Of a stretch of DNA of 64,000 nucleotides, positions 44,055 through 53,638 are shown one piece after another. Both the position numbers and the translations under genes were made by a program. Position 1 is the stretch's first letter. Every line of letters starts with the position of its first letter. Under the pieces are notes generated by a model. That model had not been told where the DNA came from, made no database searches, and was given only the letters and a program-made list of their open reading frames with translations. Origin of the DNA: Clostridium_AT radicumherbarum (GTDB taxonomy: Bacteria; Bacillota; Clostridia; Clostridiales; Clostridiaceae); the NCBI RefSeq assembly GCF_045310525.1, contig NZ_JBJHZY010000002.1, positions 783,817 to 847,816 on the forward strand, given 5' to 3'.

Positions 44055-45209
44055 TTATTTCTCTCCTTTAATATTTTTTGAAGCCATTGCACTACCTCTG
44101 ATATACACATCTGCCTTCACAATGACAGGTATGCTGCTAAATTCTTCTCCCCAATTTGAAGAAACTTTTTTATAGTAATTTTTATCATAGATTCTTACCT
44201 TATTATAAAAATTAAATACGTCTGTTTTATTTTCAACTTGGACCTTTTTAATTGTATTAGTAAGCCTTTCTTCTATACTTTTTCTTATACCTTCTTTTAA
44301 CTTTTCCATATCTTCTTTTTTTTGAAAAGGAATATTATCACTTAACTCTGCAAGACTTACATCAGCTTTAATATTAACCATTATCTCTTTCTTATTATTT
44401 GTATTAATAAATTTAGTTTTTGTTTTACTATTAAAAATCTCTATGGTAGCATCTGCATTAGGTTTAATTAAATTCTTTATTACAAAGGTACCGGTCTTTA
44501 CCTTTCCTTGAAGCCATAAAGCATTAAAGGTGTCCTCAGCTGATAAATATCCTACTACCTTTTCCCGCTTTAATATTGCACTACCTTCTATTGTTATATT
44601 ATCTGAAACTCCAATTTGCCTTCCTGCAAGAGGTATAAGGATTATTCTTTCTTCTTTAGTAAAGTTACCTACAACATCTGAAACCTCTGCCTTAGGAAAT
44701 CTATTATTGTTTTTCTGATTGCTGATAGTCTTACTTATGTCAAGTCCTACAATATTATCAAGTGATGGTGATAATTTTAATATGTCCTCTGCGGTTGTAT
44801 CCTTTGAAATAAGGACATTCATATCAAGTCTTGGTTCCTGATCTCTAAAAAGCCAATCTAAAACTGGACTTAAATCACTTTCAGCAATGCTTTTGCTAAT
44901 AATAACAACTTCATTGTGACCCCAATATGCTTTTCGTCCAATGGTACTTATAGTATTCCTAACAGTTTCAAACAAGGTATCTCCTTGATTTTGATATATT
45001 TTTGAACTTATAGTTCCCCCTCTTTCTCCATGTATTGCTCGTATAACTTCCAATGAAACAATATATTTATTATTTGAGTAATTCTTATCTATTGAACATG
45101 CAGTAACTATTGCCATTTCATTAATTTCTCTGTAATTCCAGCAGCCAATGAAGGTAGTTGAAATTATAATAATAAAAATTATAAGTAAATTTCTTTTAAA
45201 TTTACTCAT
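44055..45209 (-). CDS. Spore germinant receptor C subunit lipoprotein (GerAC/GerKC family)
   Basis: A 384-residue lipoprotein. The signal peptide ends in the lipobox TFIGC with Cys23, followed by the family-specific WNYREINEMAIV. FRDQEPRLDMNVLISK and the GSAILKREKVVGYLS segment are the conserved blocks of the GerAC N-terminal and C-terminal domains. It is anchored outside the inner spore membrane. Order in the operon is A-C-D-B. Confidence 0.92.
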   Translation of the reverse strand: MSKFKRNLLIIFIIIISTTFIGCWNYREINEMAIVTACSIDKNYSNNKYIVSLEVIRAIHGERGGTISSKIYQNQGDTLFETVRNTISTIGRKAYWGHNEVVIISKSIAESDLSPVLDWLFRDQEPRLDMNVLISKDTTAEDILKLSPSLDNIVGLDISKTISNQKNNNRFPKAEVSDVVGNFTKEERIILIPLAGRQIGVSDNITIEGSAILKREKVVGYLSAEDTFNALWLQGKVKTGTFVIKNLIKPNADATIEIFNSKTKTKFINTNNKKEIMVNIKADVSLAELSDNIPFQKKEDMEKLKEGIRKSIEERLTNTIKKVQVENKTDVFNFYNKVRIYDKNYYKKVSSNWGEEFSSIPVIVKADVYIRGSAMASKNIKGEK

Positions 45210-45230
45210 TATAATGCTCTCCTTCTTTTC

Positions 45231-46742
45231 CTACGTCATATTACTCCTTCTTTTAATGTTTTTCTTACTTGAAAATTTAGAACGGTTATACATCATATAC
45301 CAAGGAACTCTTACAGCTGTACTCTTTATGTCCTTTAACTTTATATTCATTGAATAAAGCATATAAGGAACGCCAAAAGACCTAAGTGTCATAAGATAAA
45401 TAAATAATCCTACTATGCAAAAAAAATAACCATATATGCCCATAAAACCACTTACTAATAAAAAAACCATTCTCAATATTGTAAATACAGGCAAGAATCT
45501 AGGAACTAAAAATGAAGAAATTCCAGTAATAGCTGTAATAATTACCATTGGCGCACTAACTATTCTTGCATTAACTACAGCTTCACCTAATACCAGTGCA
45601 CCCACTATACTAACAGTCTGCCCTACAGGCTTAGGCAGCCTAACTCCTGCCTCCCTTAAAATATCAAACCCCAAAATCATTACTAAAGCCTCTAAAAGAG
45701 TAGGAAAAGGCAAGCCATCTCTTGCTATGGCAATACTTAATAGTAAAGGTGTTGGAATAAGCTCTTGATGAAAGTTAACTATAGCAGTATATAGAGCAGG
45801 AACACTAATTGCTATAAAAAAAGCAAGCAATCTCAATATACGATTAAAAGCTGCAAATAAATAGTTATTTGTATAGTCATCTACTGTCTGAAAATATTCA
45901 ATGAAAAGATGAGGTATTGTTAATGCAAATGGGGTCCCATCTGTTAGTATACCTATTCTGCCTTCAGATATTTTGCTGCAAAACACATCTGGCCTCTCTG
46001 TATTTCCTATGGTGTCAAATAAAGAAAGTGGAGAATCATTTATGTATTCATTAATACTCTGATTATAAAATATTTCTCCATTATCAATCTTCTTAAGCCT
46101 CTCTTTAAGTTCTTGAAGTATCTTTTCAGAAGCTATATCCTCAATATAGCAAATTGCCATTTTAGTTTTTGTATTTGCACCAACTTCCATAAAAAGAATC
46201 TTTAGCTTAGAAGTCCTTATTATTTTTCTTACTAAGGATATGTTTGTAGACAAACTTTCATTAAATCCTTGTCTCGGCCCTTTTATAACACTTTCCGTAT
46301 CTGGTTCATCTATTGATCTTGATTTAATCTCTTTTGTATTTACAATGACTGCCTCGTCACAACCTTCTATAAGAAAAGCAGTATAACCATAAAGTATTTG
46401 ATCTATTATATCTTGCAGACTTTTACTAGTACTTATCTCAGCTTCGGTTACCACTTTTTTTATAATTAATGATGTAAAGCTGTTATATTTTTTATTACTT
46501 TGTTGTAAAATACTTTTAAAATCCTTTTCCATTAAAGGTTTTATAGCAAATTCATCTAATATTTTTTTATCTACCAAATCTGGAATATAAATTGCACAAA
46601 AATTTATATTTAATAAAGTATTATTATCAAATTCTCTAAAAAATATAGTTTCATCATTAATAAATCTCTGCCTAAACAAATTAATATTATTAGAGAGAAC
46701 TTTTGTTAATTTTACATTATTGGTATTTGTTAGCTTATCCAT
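45231..46742 (-). CDS. Spore germinant receptor A subunit (GerAA/GerKA family)
   Basis: About 503 residues from the ATG at 46742, chosen because GGAG lies before it; an ATG 12 bases upstream is possible. The soluble N-terminal half contains KGPRQGFNESLSTNISLVRKIIRTSKL, the strong family signature, then SEGRIGILTDGTPFALTIPHLF. The C-terminal half has about five membrane segments with FPTLLEALVMILGFDILREAGVRLPKPVGQTVSIVGALVLGEA. It is the first gene of the germination operon, and by family GerA proteins form the receptor's ion-channel core. Confidence 0.94.
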   Translation of the reverse strand: MDKLTNTNNVKLTKVLSNNINLFRQRFINDETIFFREFDNNTLLNINFCAIYIPDLVDKKILDEFAIKPLMEKDFKSILQQSNKKYNSFTSLIIKKVVTEAEISTSKSLQDIIDQILYGYTAFLIEGCDEAVIVNTKEIKSRSIDEPDTESVIKGPRQGFNESLSTNISLVRKIIRTSKLKILFMEVGANTKTKMAICYIEDIASEKILQELKERLKKIDNGEIFYNQSINEYINDSPLSLFDTIGNTERPDVFCSKISEGRIGILTDGTPFALTIPHLFIEYFQTVDDYTNNYLFAAFNRILRLLAFFIAISVPALYTAIVNFHQELIPTPLLLSIAIARDGLPFPTLLEALVMILGFDILREAGVRLPKPVGQTVSIVGALVLGEAVVNARIVSAPMVIITAITGISSFLVPRFLPVFTILRMVFLLVSGFMGIYGYFFCIVGLFIYLMTLRSFGVPYMLYSMNIKLKDIKSTAVRVPWYMMYNRSKFSSKKNIKRRSNMT

Positions 46743-46829
46743 TTTATACTCCATTTAGAATTTTTTATTTAAATTAGTATTTGCAGTAATGTAAGCAGCT
46801 ATTCAAAAAAGATATAATTTAAGTGATTG

Positions 46830-46866
46830 CAATAAAAAAAAGTTATGTTTCAGTAACATAACTTAT
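46830..46866 (-). terminator. Terminator of the lacI-type gene
   Basis: Minus strand: AAGTTATGTT pairs with AACATAACTT, followed by TTTTTTATTG, just past the stop of the LacI-type gene. Confidence 0.85.
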
Positions 46867-47873
46867 TTTGAAGACTCTCTATATATAATTTTTGTAGGAA
46901 TTATGACTTTATCTTTGGTATCTTTGCCCTCGATTTTTTCTATAATAAGCTTTGAAGCCTCATACCCAAGAGAAAATGCATCTATATCTACAGAAGTAAG
47001 ACTTGGCTGTGTGAGTTCAGCAGAGGGTACATTATTAAAACTCATTATTTCTATATCCTGTGGTATTTTTAAACCCTTTTCCTTTATAGCATCCATGGCG
47101 CCGAAGGCCATAACGTCATCTGTTACCACTAAAGCTGTAGGCCTTTCTTCTAAGTCTAAAAAACCTTTTGCCATATTATAGCCGCTTTCTTTTACGAATT
47201 CCGAAAGTTCTGCTATATATTCCTTTTTAAATGGAATCTTATATTTATTTAACGCATTCATATATCCATCAAGTCTATCTAATGAAACTACAAATTTAAA
47301 AGAACCACTCATAATGGCTATTTTTGTATGCCCGTTCTTTATTAATTTCTCTGTTACCGTAAAAGCAGCTAAAACATTATCATTATCTACAAAAAGAGTA
47401 TCTTTTGCTTTAATTGGCTTCCCTATAACTACAACAGGAATATTCATCTTTTTTAAGGTATCCAGTACTATGTTGTCTACTGCAGAATACATTATTATAA
47501 CTCCATCTACTCTCCCGCCCATAACTATACTTTCTATTGATTCAAGTTGTTCAGCTTCATCATTACCTGTAGATAGTAAAATGCAGTACCCTTGTTCATG
47601 AGCTGCAGCTGATACCCCACTAAGAGCCTGAGGAAAAAATGGATTTAGAAATGCACTTTCTGTCGATTGCGGCATTACTATACCTATTGTTTTAGTAGCT
47701 TTGCTAACCAAGCTTCTTGCAATGGCATTAGGATGATAGCCTAAGCTTTCCATGGCCTGTCTAACTGTTTTTTTAGTCTCCTCACTAATTCTTGGGCTAT
47801 CTGATATTACCCTTGATACAGTGGATGGTGAAACCCCTGCCATTTTAGCTACTTCTTTTATGGTTACATTCAT
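46863..47873 (-). CDS. LacI/MalR-family transcriptional regulator
   Basis: A 336-residue repressor. The HTH is TIKEVAKMAGVSPSTVSRVIS, with the hinge helix IARSLVSKATKTIGIVMP. The ligand-binding domain has TDDVMAFGAMDA and the LTQPSLTSVDID segment. It is adjacent to a PucR-type regulator and an MsmX-like ATPase, so maltodextrin or another oligosaccharide regulon is probable; the ligand is not shown by sequence. The start follows AGAGGG. Confidence 0.9.
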   Translation of the reverse strand: MNVTIKEVAKMAGVSPSTVSRVISDSPRISEETKKTVRQAMESLGYHPNAIARSLVSKATKTIGIVMPQSTESAFLNPFFPQALSGVSAAAHEQGYCILLSTGNDEAEQLESIESIVMGGRVDGVIIMYSAVDNIVLDTLKKMNIPVVVIGKPIKAKDTLFVDNDNVLAAFTVTEKLIKNGHTKIAIMSGSFKFVVSLDRLDGYMNALNKYKIPFKKEYIAELSEFVKESGYNMAKGFLDLEERPTALVVTDDVMAFGAMDAIKEKGLKIPQDIEIMSFNNVPSAELTQPSLTSVDIDAFSLGYEASKLIIEKIEGKDTKDKVIIPTKIIYRESSK

Positions 47874-47891
47874 AAAATTACCCTCTTTATA

Positions 47892-48842
47892 TTATATCAA
47901 TAAATTTTCCTTCCAAACTAAGAAAGCTATTATAAAAACTGTTGCCTCTTTAAAGTTTCTAATATCGAAGCCTGTTTCCTTTGTTATTTTATCAAGCCTG
48001 TAAATTAGTGTATTTCTATGTACATATAGCCTCCTGGCTGCATCGCTAATATTAAGCCCACAATTAATAAATTCCTCAATAGTATTTATTAGCTCACTAT
48101 CGAAAAGATTAAACTTCTCCTTAAATTTAGTTAAAAGTTCTAATTTTACTTCGGGGCTTATATTAAATACAATTTTTTCAAACAACATTTTATCATAAAA
48201 GAATATTTCTTCCTTTATGCCAAAGTTTTTGCCCAAAATAAAACATCCTTTTGCTTCTTCAAAGGCCTTTTTTAAATCTCTTGTATTAAAGATTTTATTC
48301 CCATATCCAACACTGCATTTACAATATAGATCGCTGACAATAGATTCCCTTATGCTTCTAGCATGTTCATTTATTTCTTCGAAAACTCCAAGTACTATTA
48401 TATTATCACCGTACACAAGACTCAAAACTTCACCCTCTGAATACAGCTGTCTTATAATATTTAAGGCTTCATATTTGCTGCCATCTACTGTAACTAAAAA
48501 CAAAGTGCTCCCCTTTGAAATAAAAGGAAATTCCCGATCTATTTTATCCTGAGAAATATTTTTTCCCTCTAAAATTCCTACAAGTAACTGCTCCCTTTGT
48601 GTGAATATTTCCTTATACTTGTTTTCAATAGTATATTTTAGAAGTGTAAAACAATTCTCAAACTCCTTAGGCAGCACTATAGATGTTCTCAAATTTGCTA
48701 AGTTTAATTGTCTTATAATTAATTCAGAGCTTTGAGCCTTATTTATTCCAGAATATAGAGTACTTTCATCTTCAGTTACTATATTAAATTTTATTCCAGT
48801 ATTTAAGCTTAAATCTTGTAAGTAACTTTGAAAATTATGCAT
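47892..48842 (-). CDS. PucR/CdaR-type transcriptional regulator
   Basis: About 316 residues from the ATG at 48842, which follows GGTGGGAG. The C-terminal HTH is the PucR type: NISDAARRLYVHRNTLIYRLDKITKETGFDIRN. The central region is a diverged GGDEF-like fold as in CdaR (sugar diacid) regulators, and the N-terminus may be a small sensor domain. It follows the MsmX-like ATPase gene and precedes the LacI gene; the spacing of 18 bp to the LacI gene suggests shared transcription. Confidence 0.82.
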   Translation of the reverse strand: MHNFQSYLQDLSLNTGIKFNIVTEDESTLYSGINKAQSSELIIRQLNLANLRTSIVLPKEFENCFTLLKYTIENKYKEIFTQREQLLVGILEGKNISQDKIDREFPFISKGSTLFLVTVDGSKYEALNIIRQLYSEGEVLSLVYGDNIIVLGVFEEINEHARSIRESIVSDLYCKCSVGYGNKIFNTRDLKKAFEEAKGCFILGKNFGIKEEIFFYDKMLFEKIVFNISPEVKLELLTKFKEKFNLFDSELINTIEEFINCGLNISDAARRLYVHRNTLIYRLDKITKETGFDIRNFKEATVFIIAFLVWKENLLI

Positions 48843-48866
48843 TTCTCCCACCCTCAATTATATTAA

Positions 48867-48898
48867 AATCAGCCTAGCTCATATTAGCCAGGCTGATT
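48867..48898 (-). terminator. Terminator of the msmX-like gene
   Basis: Minus strand: AATCAGCCTGGCT pairs with AGCTAGGCTGATT, then TTAATATAATTG. It may allow partial readthrough into the PucR gene. Confidence 0.7.
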
Positions 48899-48914
48899 AT
48901 TTTTCATAATATAT

Positions 48915-50024
48915 TTATATTACTGTATTTTCAGTTTCTTTGTCAAATACATGTATCTTTGAAGTATCTATAGCTACCTTAAGTCTATCTCCAGCCTTTG
49001 CCTTTGAACTTCCATTAACTCTTGCAATAATATTAGAATTTCCCTTTGCAAGATATATATAGGTTTCAGCTCCCATAAGCTCTGTAACTTCAACAGCGGC
49101 ATCTATTACAGAATCTTCATGTTTAGTAATAAATTCATCGTTGTCATCCAGGTCTTCAGGTCTGATTCCCATAATAATTTCTTTACCTAAATAGCCTTCC
49201 TTCTTAATAACAGCAGCTTTATCTTCAGGAAGTGTTATCTTATCATCACCAAAGGAAATAATCACTTTTCCATTTACCTCTTCAGCTTTTGCATCTATAA
49301 AGTTCATCTGTGGTGAGCCTATAAAGCCTGCAACAAATATATTAGCTGGATGGTCATATATCTTTTGAGGAGTATCAACCTGCTGAATAACTCCATCCTT
49401 CATAACAACTATTCTTGTACCCATTGTCATAGCTTCTGTTTGGTCATGGGTAACATATATAAAGGTTGTCTGCAGTCTCTTATGAAGCTTTGAAATTTCA
49501 GTTCTCATTTGAACCCTAAGCTTAGCATCAAGATTAGATAATGGCTCATCCATTAAGAAAACCTTTGGCTCTCTTACAATAGCTCTTCCAAGTGCAACTC
49601 TTTGCCTTTGTCCACCAGATAGTGCCTTTGGCTTTCTATCTAATAAATGTTCAATATCAAGTATTTTAGCTGCCTCTTTAACCTTCTTATCTATTTCAGC
49701 TTTAGGCACCTTTCTAAGTTTAAGTCCAAATGCCATGTTATCATAAACACTCATATGTGGATACAATGCATAATTTTGAAATACCATTGCAATATCTCTA
49801 TCCTTTGGAGCTACATCGTTTACAAGTTTATCAGCAATATAAAGTTCTCCATCAGATATTTCTTCAAGCCCTGCAATCATTCTAAGAGTGGTAGATTTAC
49901 CACAACCAGAAGGTCCTACAAACACTATAAATTCCTTGTCTTCTATATCTAAGCTAAAATCTTTTACTGCAGTTACATTACCTGGGTACACCTTAAAAAT
50001 ATGTTTTAATGATACGCTAGACAC
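48915..50024 (-). CDS. Sugar ABC transporter ATPase, MsmX/UgpC type
   Basis: A 369-residue ATPase. Walker A GPSGCGKST, signature LSGGQRQRV, Walker B VFLMDEPLSNLD and H-loop VTHDQTEAMT are intact. The C-terminal third is the TOBE/MalK regulatory domain (GIRPEDL...VELMGAETYIY). MsmX-type ATPases energise several different sugar permeases encoded elsewhere, which explains the absence of permeases here. Confidence 0.92.
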   Translation of the reverse strand: MSSVSLKHIFKVYPGNVTAVKDFSLDIEDKEFIVFVGPSGCGKSTTLRMIAGLEEISDGELYIADKLVNDVAPKDRDIAMVFQNYALYPHMSVYDNMAFGLKLRKVPKAEIDKKVKEAAKILDIEHLLDRKPKALSGGQRQRVALGRAIVREPKVFLMDEPLSNLDAKLRVQMRTEISKLHKRLQTTFIYVTHDQTEAMTMGTRIVVMKDGVIQQVDTPQKIYDHPANIFVAGFIGSPQMNFIDAKAEEVNGKVIISFGDDKITLPEDKAAVIKKEGYLGKEIIMGIRPEDLDDNDEFITKHEDSVIDAAVEVTELMGAETYIYLAKGNSNIIARVNGSSKAKAGDRLKVAIDTSKIHVFDKETENTVI

Positions 50025-50153
50025 TAATAAATTCCCCCTTGCATTCTATATATAGTACTCCAATCCCACATTTGTAGAAATCATTGGGTATATTTATATT
50101 CTAGCATCTATATTATTTTAAATCTATTCGTAAACTACACAAAAGTATTGTAA

Positions 50154-51086
50154 TCATTTTGTAGAAAAATACAAACCCTGAAACATGTCTTTTTCTATAA
50201 GTTTTCTATCAATGGCATTTAATATTTCCCATTTCTTAAGGCTCCACATTGGTCCAATTAAAAGTTCTCTTGGTGCATCACCAGTGAGTCTATGAATTAC
50301 TACATCTTGCGGCAGCATAGTCAAAGCTTCACAAAGAATTTCAATATATTCCTCTTCTTCTAAAAACTTAAGCCTTCCTTGTTCATATAATTTTACGAGA
50401 GGAGTGTTCTTCATTAGATGAAGCAGATGAAACTTTATGCCTTTAATAGGTCTATCACCAATATATTTAATAGTATTTAGCATATCCTCTTTATCTTCCT
50501 CTGGTAATCCAAAGATGGTATGAACCACTACATCTATTTTTCTTTCATTAAGTTTTCTAAGAGCTGTATCAAAGATTTCTAAGCTGTAGCCCCTATTTAT
50601 TAATCTTGCAGTCCTTTCATTACTAGTTTGAAGCCCGAGCTCCACCCATAAATATACTTTTTTACTTAATTCCTCTAGTAAGTCTAGTGTTTCCTCTGAT
50701 AGACAATCTGGCCTGGTAGCTATTGCAAGTGCAACTACACCTTCCTCTTTCAAGGCAGTTTCATAATTCTCTCTTAATATATTTACGGGAGCATATGTGT
50801 TTGTATAGGCTTGAAAATAAGCGATATACTTTCCTTCCTTCCATTTCTTATTCATCATTTTTTTTATATCTTCAAACTGTTTTTCAATGGAAAAATTTCT
50901 ATCCCCGGCAAAGTCCCCAGAGCCTCTTTCACTGCAAAAGAGACAGCCACCACTGCTTATGGTTCCATCTCTATTTGGGCAGGAGAAACCTGCATCTAAG
51001 GATATTTTAAATACCTTACCTCCAAATTTTTCTCTTAAAAAATAATTTAAACTTTTATATCTCTTTCCGCCCCAATCCTTTTTCAT
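50154..51086 (-). CDS. Radical SAM protein, TIGR01212/YtqA type
   Basis: About 310 residues from the ATG at 51086, after GGAAGGAT. The cluster motif is a spaced C...CLFC (FSCPNRDGTISSGGCLFC), as in the Elp3-like radical SAM group. It has YFQAYTNTYAP, GLAIATRPDCL-like VALAIATRPDCL and IRPIKGIKFHLLHLMKNTPL-like segments, which match the TIGR01212 family. The family function is unknown. A 100-bp hairpin lies directly upstream. Confidence 0.88.
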   Translation of the reverse strand: MKKDWGGKRYKSLNYFLREKFGGKVFKISLDAGFSCPNRDGTISSGGCLFCSERGSGDFAGDRNFSIEKQFEDIKKMMNKKWKEGKYIAYFQAYTNTYAPVNILRENYETALKEEGVVALAIATRPDCLSEETLDLLEELSKKVYLWVELGLQTSNERTARLINRGYSLEIFDTALRKLNERKIDVVVHTIFGLPEEDKEDMLNTIKYIGDRPIKGIKFHLLHLMKNTPLVKLYEQGRLKFLEEEEYIEILCEALTMLPQDVVIHRLTGDAPRELLIGPMWSLKKWEILNAIDRKLIEKDMFQGLYFSTK

Positions 51087-51108
51087 ATTATTATCCTTCC
51101 AAAAATAT

Positions 51109-51208
51109 ATATAATGCAAAAGTTCTAATACATTAATGATGTCCTAAAAATCCTTGAAGATTGGATATTTTATGACATCATTAATGTAAGAACTTTATTG
51201 CATTATAT
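51109..51208. repeat. 100-bp long inverted repeat
   Basis: Two arms of about 33 bp (ATATAATGCAA-AAGTTCT-...-CATTAATGATGTC and its complement) with two small indels flank a 30-base core that itself can pair (TAAAAATCC/GGATATTTTA). The whole element could fold into one long hairpin. It lies between the lipoprotein gene and the radical SAM gene; T-rich sequence follows on the minus strand. A small non-autonomous element or a structured RNA are both possible. Confidence 0.7.
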
Positions 51209-51212
51209 GTAG

Positions 51213-52328
51213 TTATAGTCTTTTTATCTTAAATCCCTTTAGATCTAATTGATATTTTCCAGCCTGTTCTGCAGCTGATTTATCTTTCATATCACGTTGA
51301 ATTACATCATAGTTTAGTACATCTTTATCAAAAGATGAAAATACAATTTCTACTTTTCCATAGGAATATTCATTCTCAAAATTAACTTTTATTAAATCTC
51401 CACTATCAGTATTATAAACTCTTATGCATCTTCCTGCATTAGTTTTATTGTACTGAGCAAGAATAAATTTTTCACCGTTTGAAAAGGTCATAAATTCAAT
51501 TTTTGAATCCTTTATAAGATCAAGTGCTGCCATTTGCTTTCCAATGGGTTTTTCCCTTCCAATAGCTGTTCCTCCGCCTGCTCCTCCGCCTTTACCTTGA
51601 TCACCTTGTGATTGATCGCTAGCGCCTCCAGTAGAGCCTCCTTGAGTTGTCATGCTTTCATCAATTTTTATTAATCCAAGAAAGGAGTCCTTATCAAAGG
51701 TAGAAATAGCTATTTTTTCACCTCCATAACCAAAATTCATAACTGAATAACTGCTTCTAGGTACTGGAAGCTTAGTTAAGTTTCCCTTATCATCCTTTGA
51801 AAAAACATATTGGGGGAAGCTGCTGCTGTCTATTAAAAGATTAGTTTTTAAATTGTCCTTGCTTCTCAGCCTAAGGGTATAATTTTCAAGAAATGCTTCT
51901 TTTTCAGCTTCATTTTTAACCTCACCTATTTTATAATCTGAACCCTCCATAATAACCTTTATACTACAATCATCCAAGGTAGCAACTGGCTTTGTTAAAT
52001 TCATTCTTGTTACTTTAACTTTAAAAAGACCACTTTTCCCTATTTCACTAGTTTCATCTATACTGTAGCCCTTAACCTTTAAATCGCTATTGCCCTCATC
52101 CTTGGTTTTAAGAGAAAGATCTTTTGTCAGCAGCTTTCTAGCTCCTTCCAAATCATCCTTCATTAAAGACTTCATATATAACTCAACTACATTTTGTGCA
52201 ACTTTAATTTCAAATTCGTTTTCCTGGGCTTTAGGTTTTTCTTCATTTTTACTACCGCAGCCTGTTACACACATAAAAGCAAGCATTAAAACTATATAGC
52301 AAGCAGCTTTCTTTATATTGAGCCTCAT
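51213..52328 (-). CDS. Putative lipoprotein of unknown function
   Basis: A 371-residue secreted lipoprotein: a basic tip, a hydrophobic stretch and the lipobox VTGC with Cys24. Residues about 40-150 look like a small NTF2/DUF4878-type domain (VVELYMKSLMKDDLEGARKLLT). A Gly-Gln-Ser-rich linker (STGGASDQSQGDQGKGGGAGGG) at about 230-255 separates a C-terminal beta domain. The start follows AGGAGGAATTTT. It has a hairpin-rich leader. Function not recognised. Confidence 0.75.
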   Translation of the reverse strand: MRLNIKKAACYIVLMLAFMCVTGCGSKNEEKPKAQENEFEIKVAQNVVELYMKSLMKDDLEGARKLLTKDLSLKTKDEGNSDLKVKGYSIDETSEIGKSGLFKVKVTRMNLTKPVATLDDCSIKVIMEGSDYKIGEVKNEAEKEAFLENYTLRLRSKDNLKTNLLIDSSSFPQYVFSKDDKGNLTKLPVPRSSYSVMNFGYGGEKIAISTFDKDSFLGLIKIDESMTTQGGSTGGASDQSQGDQGKGGGAGGGTAIGREKPIGKQMAALDLIKDSKIEFMTFSNGEKFILAQYNKTNAGRCIRVYNTDSGDLIKVNFENEYSYGKVEIVFSSFDKDVLNYDVIQRDMKDKSAAEQAGKYQLDLKGFKIKRL

Positions 52329-52349
52329 CTAAAATTCCTCCTTTTAGTC

Positions 52350-52401
52350 GGAAACACTGAGTAGTTTAAGACTACTCGTTAAAGCCCATTTAGGGCTTTA
52401 A
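52350..52401 (-). other. Two hairpins in the leader of the lipoprotein gene
   Basis: Minus strand: TTAAAGCCC pairs with GGGCTTTAA (52378-52401) and GAGTAGT pairs with ACTACTC (52350-52370), both between any promoter and the ribosome site. No known riboswitch is recognised. They could also be a terminator for another transcript. Confidence 0.4.
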
Positions 52402-52528
52402 CCTCCATTTCTCAAGTCTTTATTTATATAGTTTACCAAAAAACAAAAATTTAATTTGTAAATACATTATTTTTAAAATTTTTTATATATTTATATAGAG
52501 AGAATGGACAAGAATAGGGGGAATTTCA

Positions 52529-53587
52529 TTGAAAAAGGGAGTAGTAACTGCTTTTCAGATAGCAGCAGTGTTTATTGGAACAATTGTTGGTGCTGGCTTG
52601 GCATCTGGACAGGAAATAAGACAGTTTTTTACTGAATACGGCTATAAAGGTTTTTGGGGAATACTAATATGCTGTCTAATCTATATATTAATTGGCTATA
52701 TGATAATGTGTATAAGTATAAAATATAAACTAAAATCCTATAATGAGCTTATTAATCTAGTACTTGTTCCAAGGTTTTTTGCAAAGTTTACAGAGGGCAT
52801 TACAAGCCTTTTTCTAATCAGCGGAGCTGCTATTATTTTAGCTGGCAGCGGTTCATTAATACATCAATATTTTGGAGTTTCAAAATGGATTGGAATTTTT
52901 GTAATGGCTGTGATTTCTCTTTTAGTACTTTTAAGAGATACCAAGGGTCTTATTGAAGTAAACTCCATAATTGTGCCTTCACTTATTATAGTTTTACTCA
53001 CCTTATTTACTCTATACATATTTTTCTACAAGGATATAGTAAGCTGGAATTACATAAAAGCAGTTCCACTATATAAAAATAACTGGCTTGTATCCTCCCT
53101 AATATACAGTGGATTTAACATATTGGGCTGCAGCGGTGTGCTCGTACCGCTAAGTTCAGAAATGAAAAATAAGAAAAGCTTATTCTTTGGAATAATATTA
53201 GGGGCTGTTACTTTAACCGTTCTTTCTATAATTATTAACTTCTTATTGCTTCTGAATGTTCCATACATATTTAAATACGAAATTCCATTACTCTATATTG
53301 CAAATAGATTTGGTAATATAATTCAAATGATGCTACTATGCATAATTTGGCTTGAAATGTTTTCAACAGAGGTTTCAGATATTTACAGCGTTGGAAAAGC
53401 TATAACACAAATTTTTAACTTAAGTTACAAAAGAGCAGTATTTTTAGTTATTCTTATAGCTCTTCCTATATCCCAAATAGGTTTTGTAAAGCTCATAAGC
53501 GTTATTTACCCTGCCTTTGGAGTTATAAGCCTTATATTTATGTTTGAATGCATCTATTTCTATTTTAAGGAATGCAGAGGAAAATGA
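52529..53587 (+). CDS. YkvI-like membrane transporter (APC superfamily)
   Basis: A 352-residue membrane protein with about ten segments, starting at a TTG (52529) that follows AGGGGG. IAAVFIGTIVGAGLASGQEIRQFF is the YkvI signature, related to amino-acid transporters and, more distantly, to GerAB. The substrate is unknown. Its TTG start may limit expression. It is convergent with the MFS gene. Confidence 0.85.
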   Translation: MKKGVVTAFQIAAVFIGTIVGAGLASGQEIRQFFTEYGYKGFWGILICCLIYILIGYMIMCISIKYKLKSYNELINLVLVPRFFAKFTEGITSLFLISGAAIILAGSGSLIHQYFGVSKWIGIFVMAVISLLVLLRDTKGLIEVNSIIVPSLIIVLLTLFTLYIFFYKDIVSWNYIKAVPLYKNNWLVSSLIYSGFNILGCSGVLVPLSSEMKNKKSLFFGIILGAVTLTVLSIIINFLLLLNVPYIFKYEIPLLYIANRFGNIIQMMLLCIIWLEMFSTEVSDIYSVGKAITQIFNLSYKRAVFLVILIALPISQIGFVKLISVIYPAFGVISLIFMFECIYFYFKECRGK

Positions 53588-53612
53588 GTCACGGGATGTT
53601 TCTCGTGGCTCA
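53585..53612. terminator. Palindrome between convergent genes (element C)
   Basis: TGAGTCACG and CGTGGCTCA pair around GGATGTTTCT, and ATTTTCAT follows. Probably a terminator for the transporter gene. The loop GGGATGTTTCTCG closely matches element D. Confidence 0.6.
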
Positions 53613-53638
53613 TTTTCATATTCCCTCTCAATCTGCTT

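Noticed and set aside
49647..49952. Plus-strand frame of 101 codons
   Set aside because: Antisense to the MsmX-like ATPase core; composition is a shadow of the Walker regions.
52529..53587. GerAB-type germination protein
   Set aside because: It shares the APC fold, but the signature and the lack of gerA or gerC neighbours fit YkvI better.
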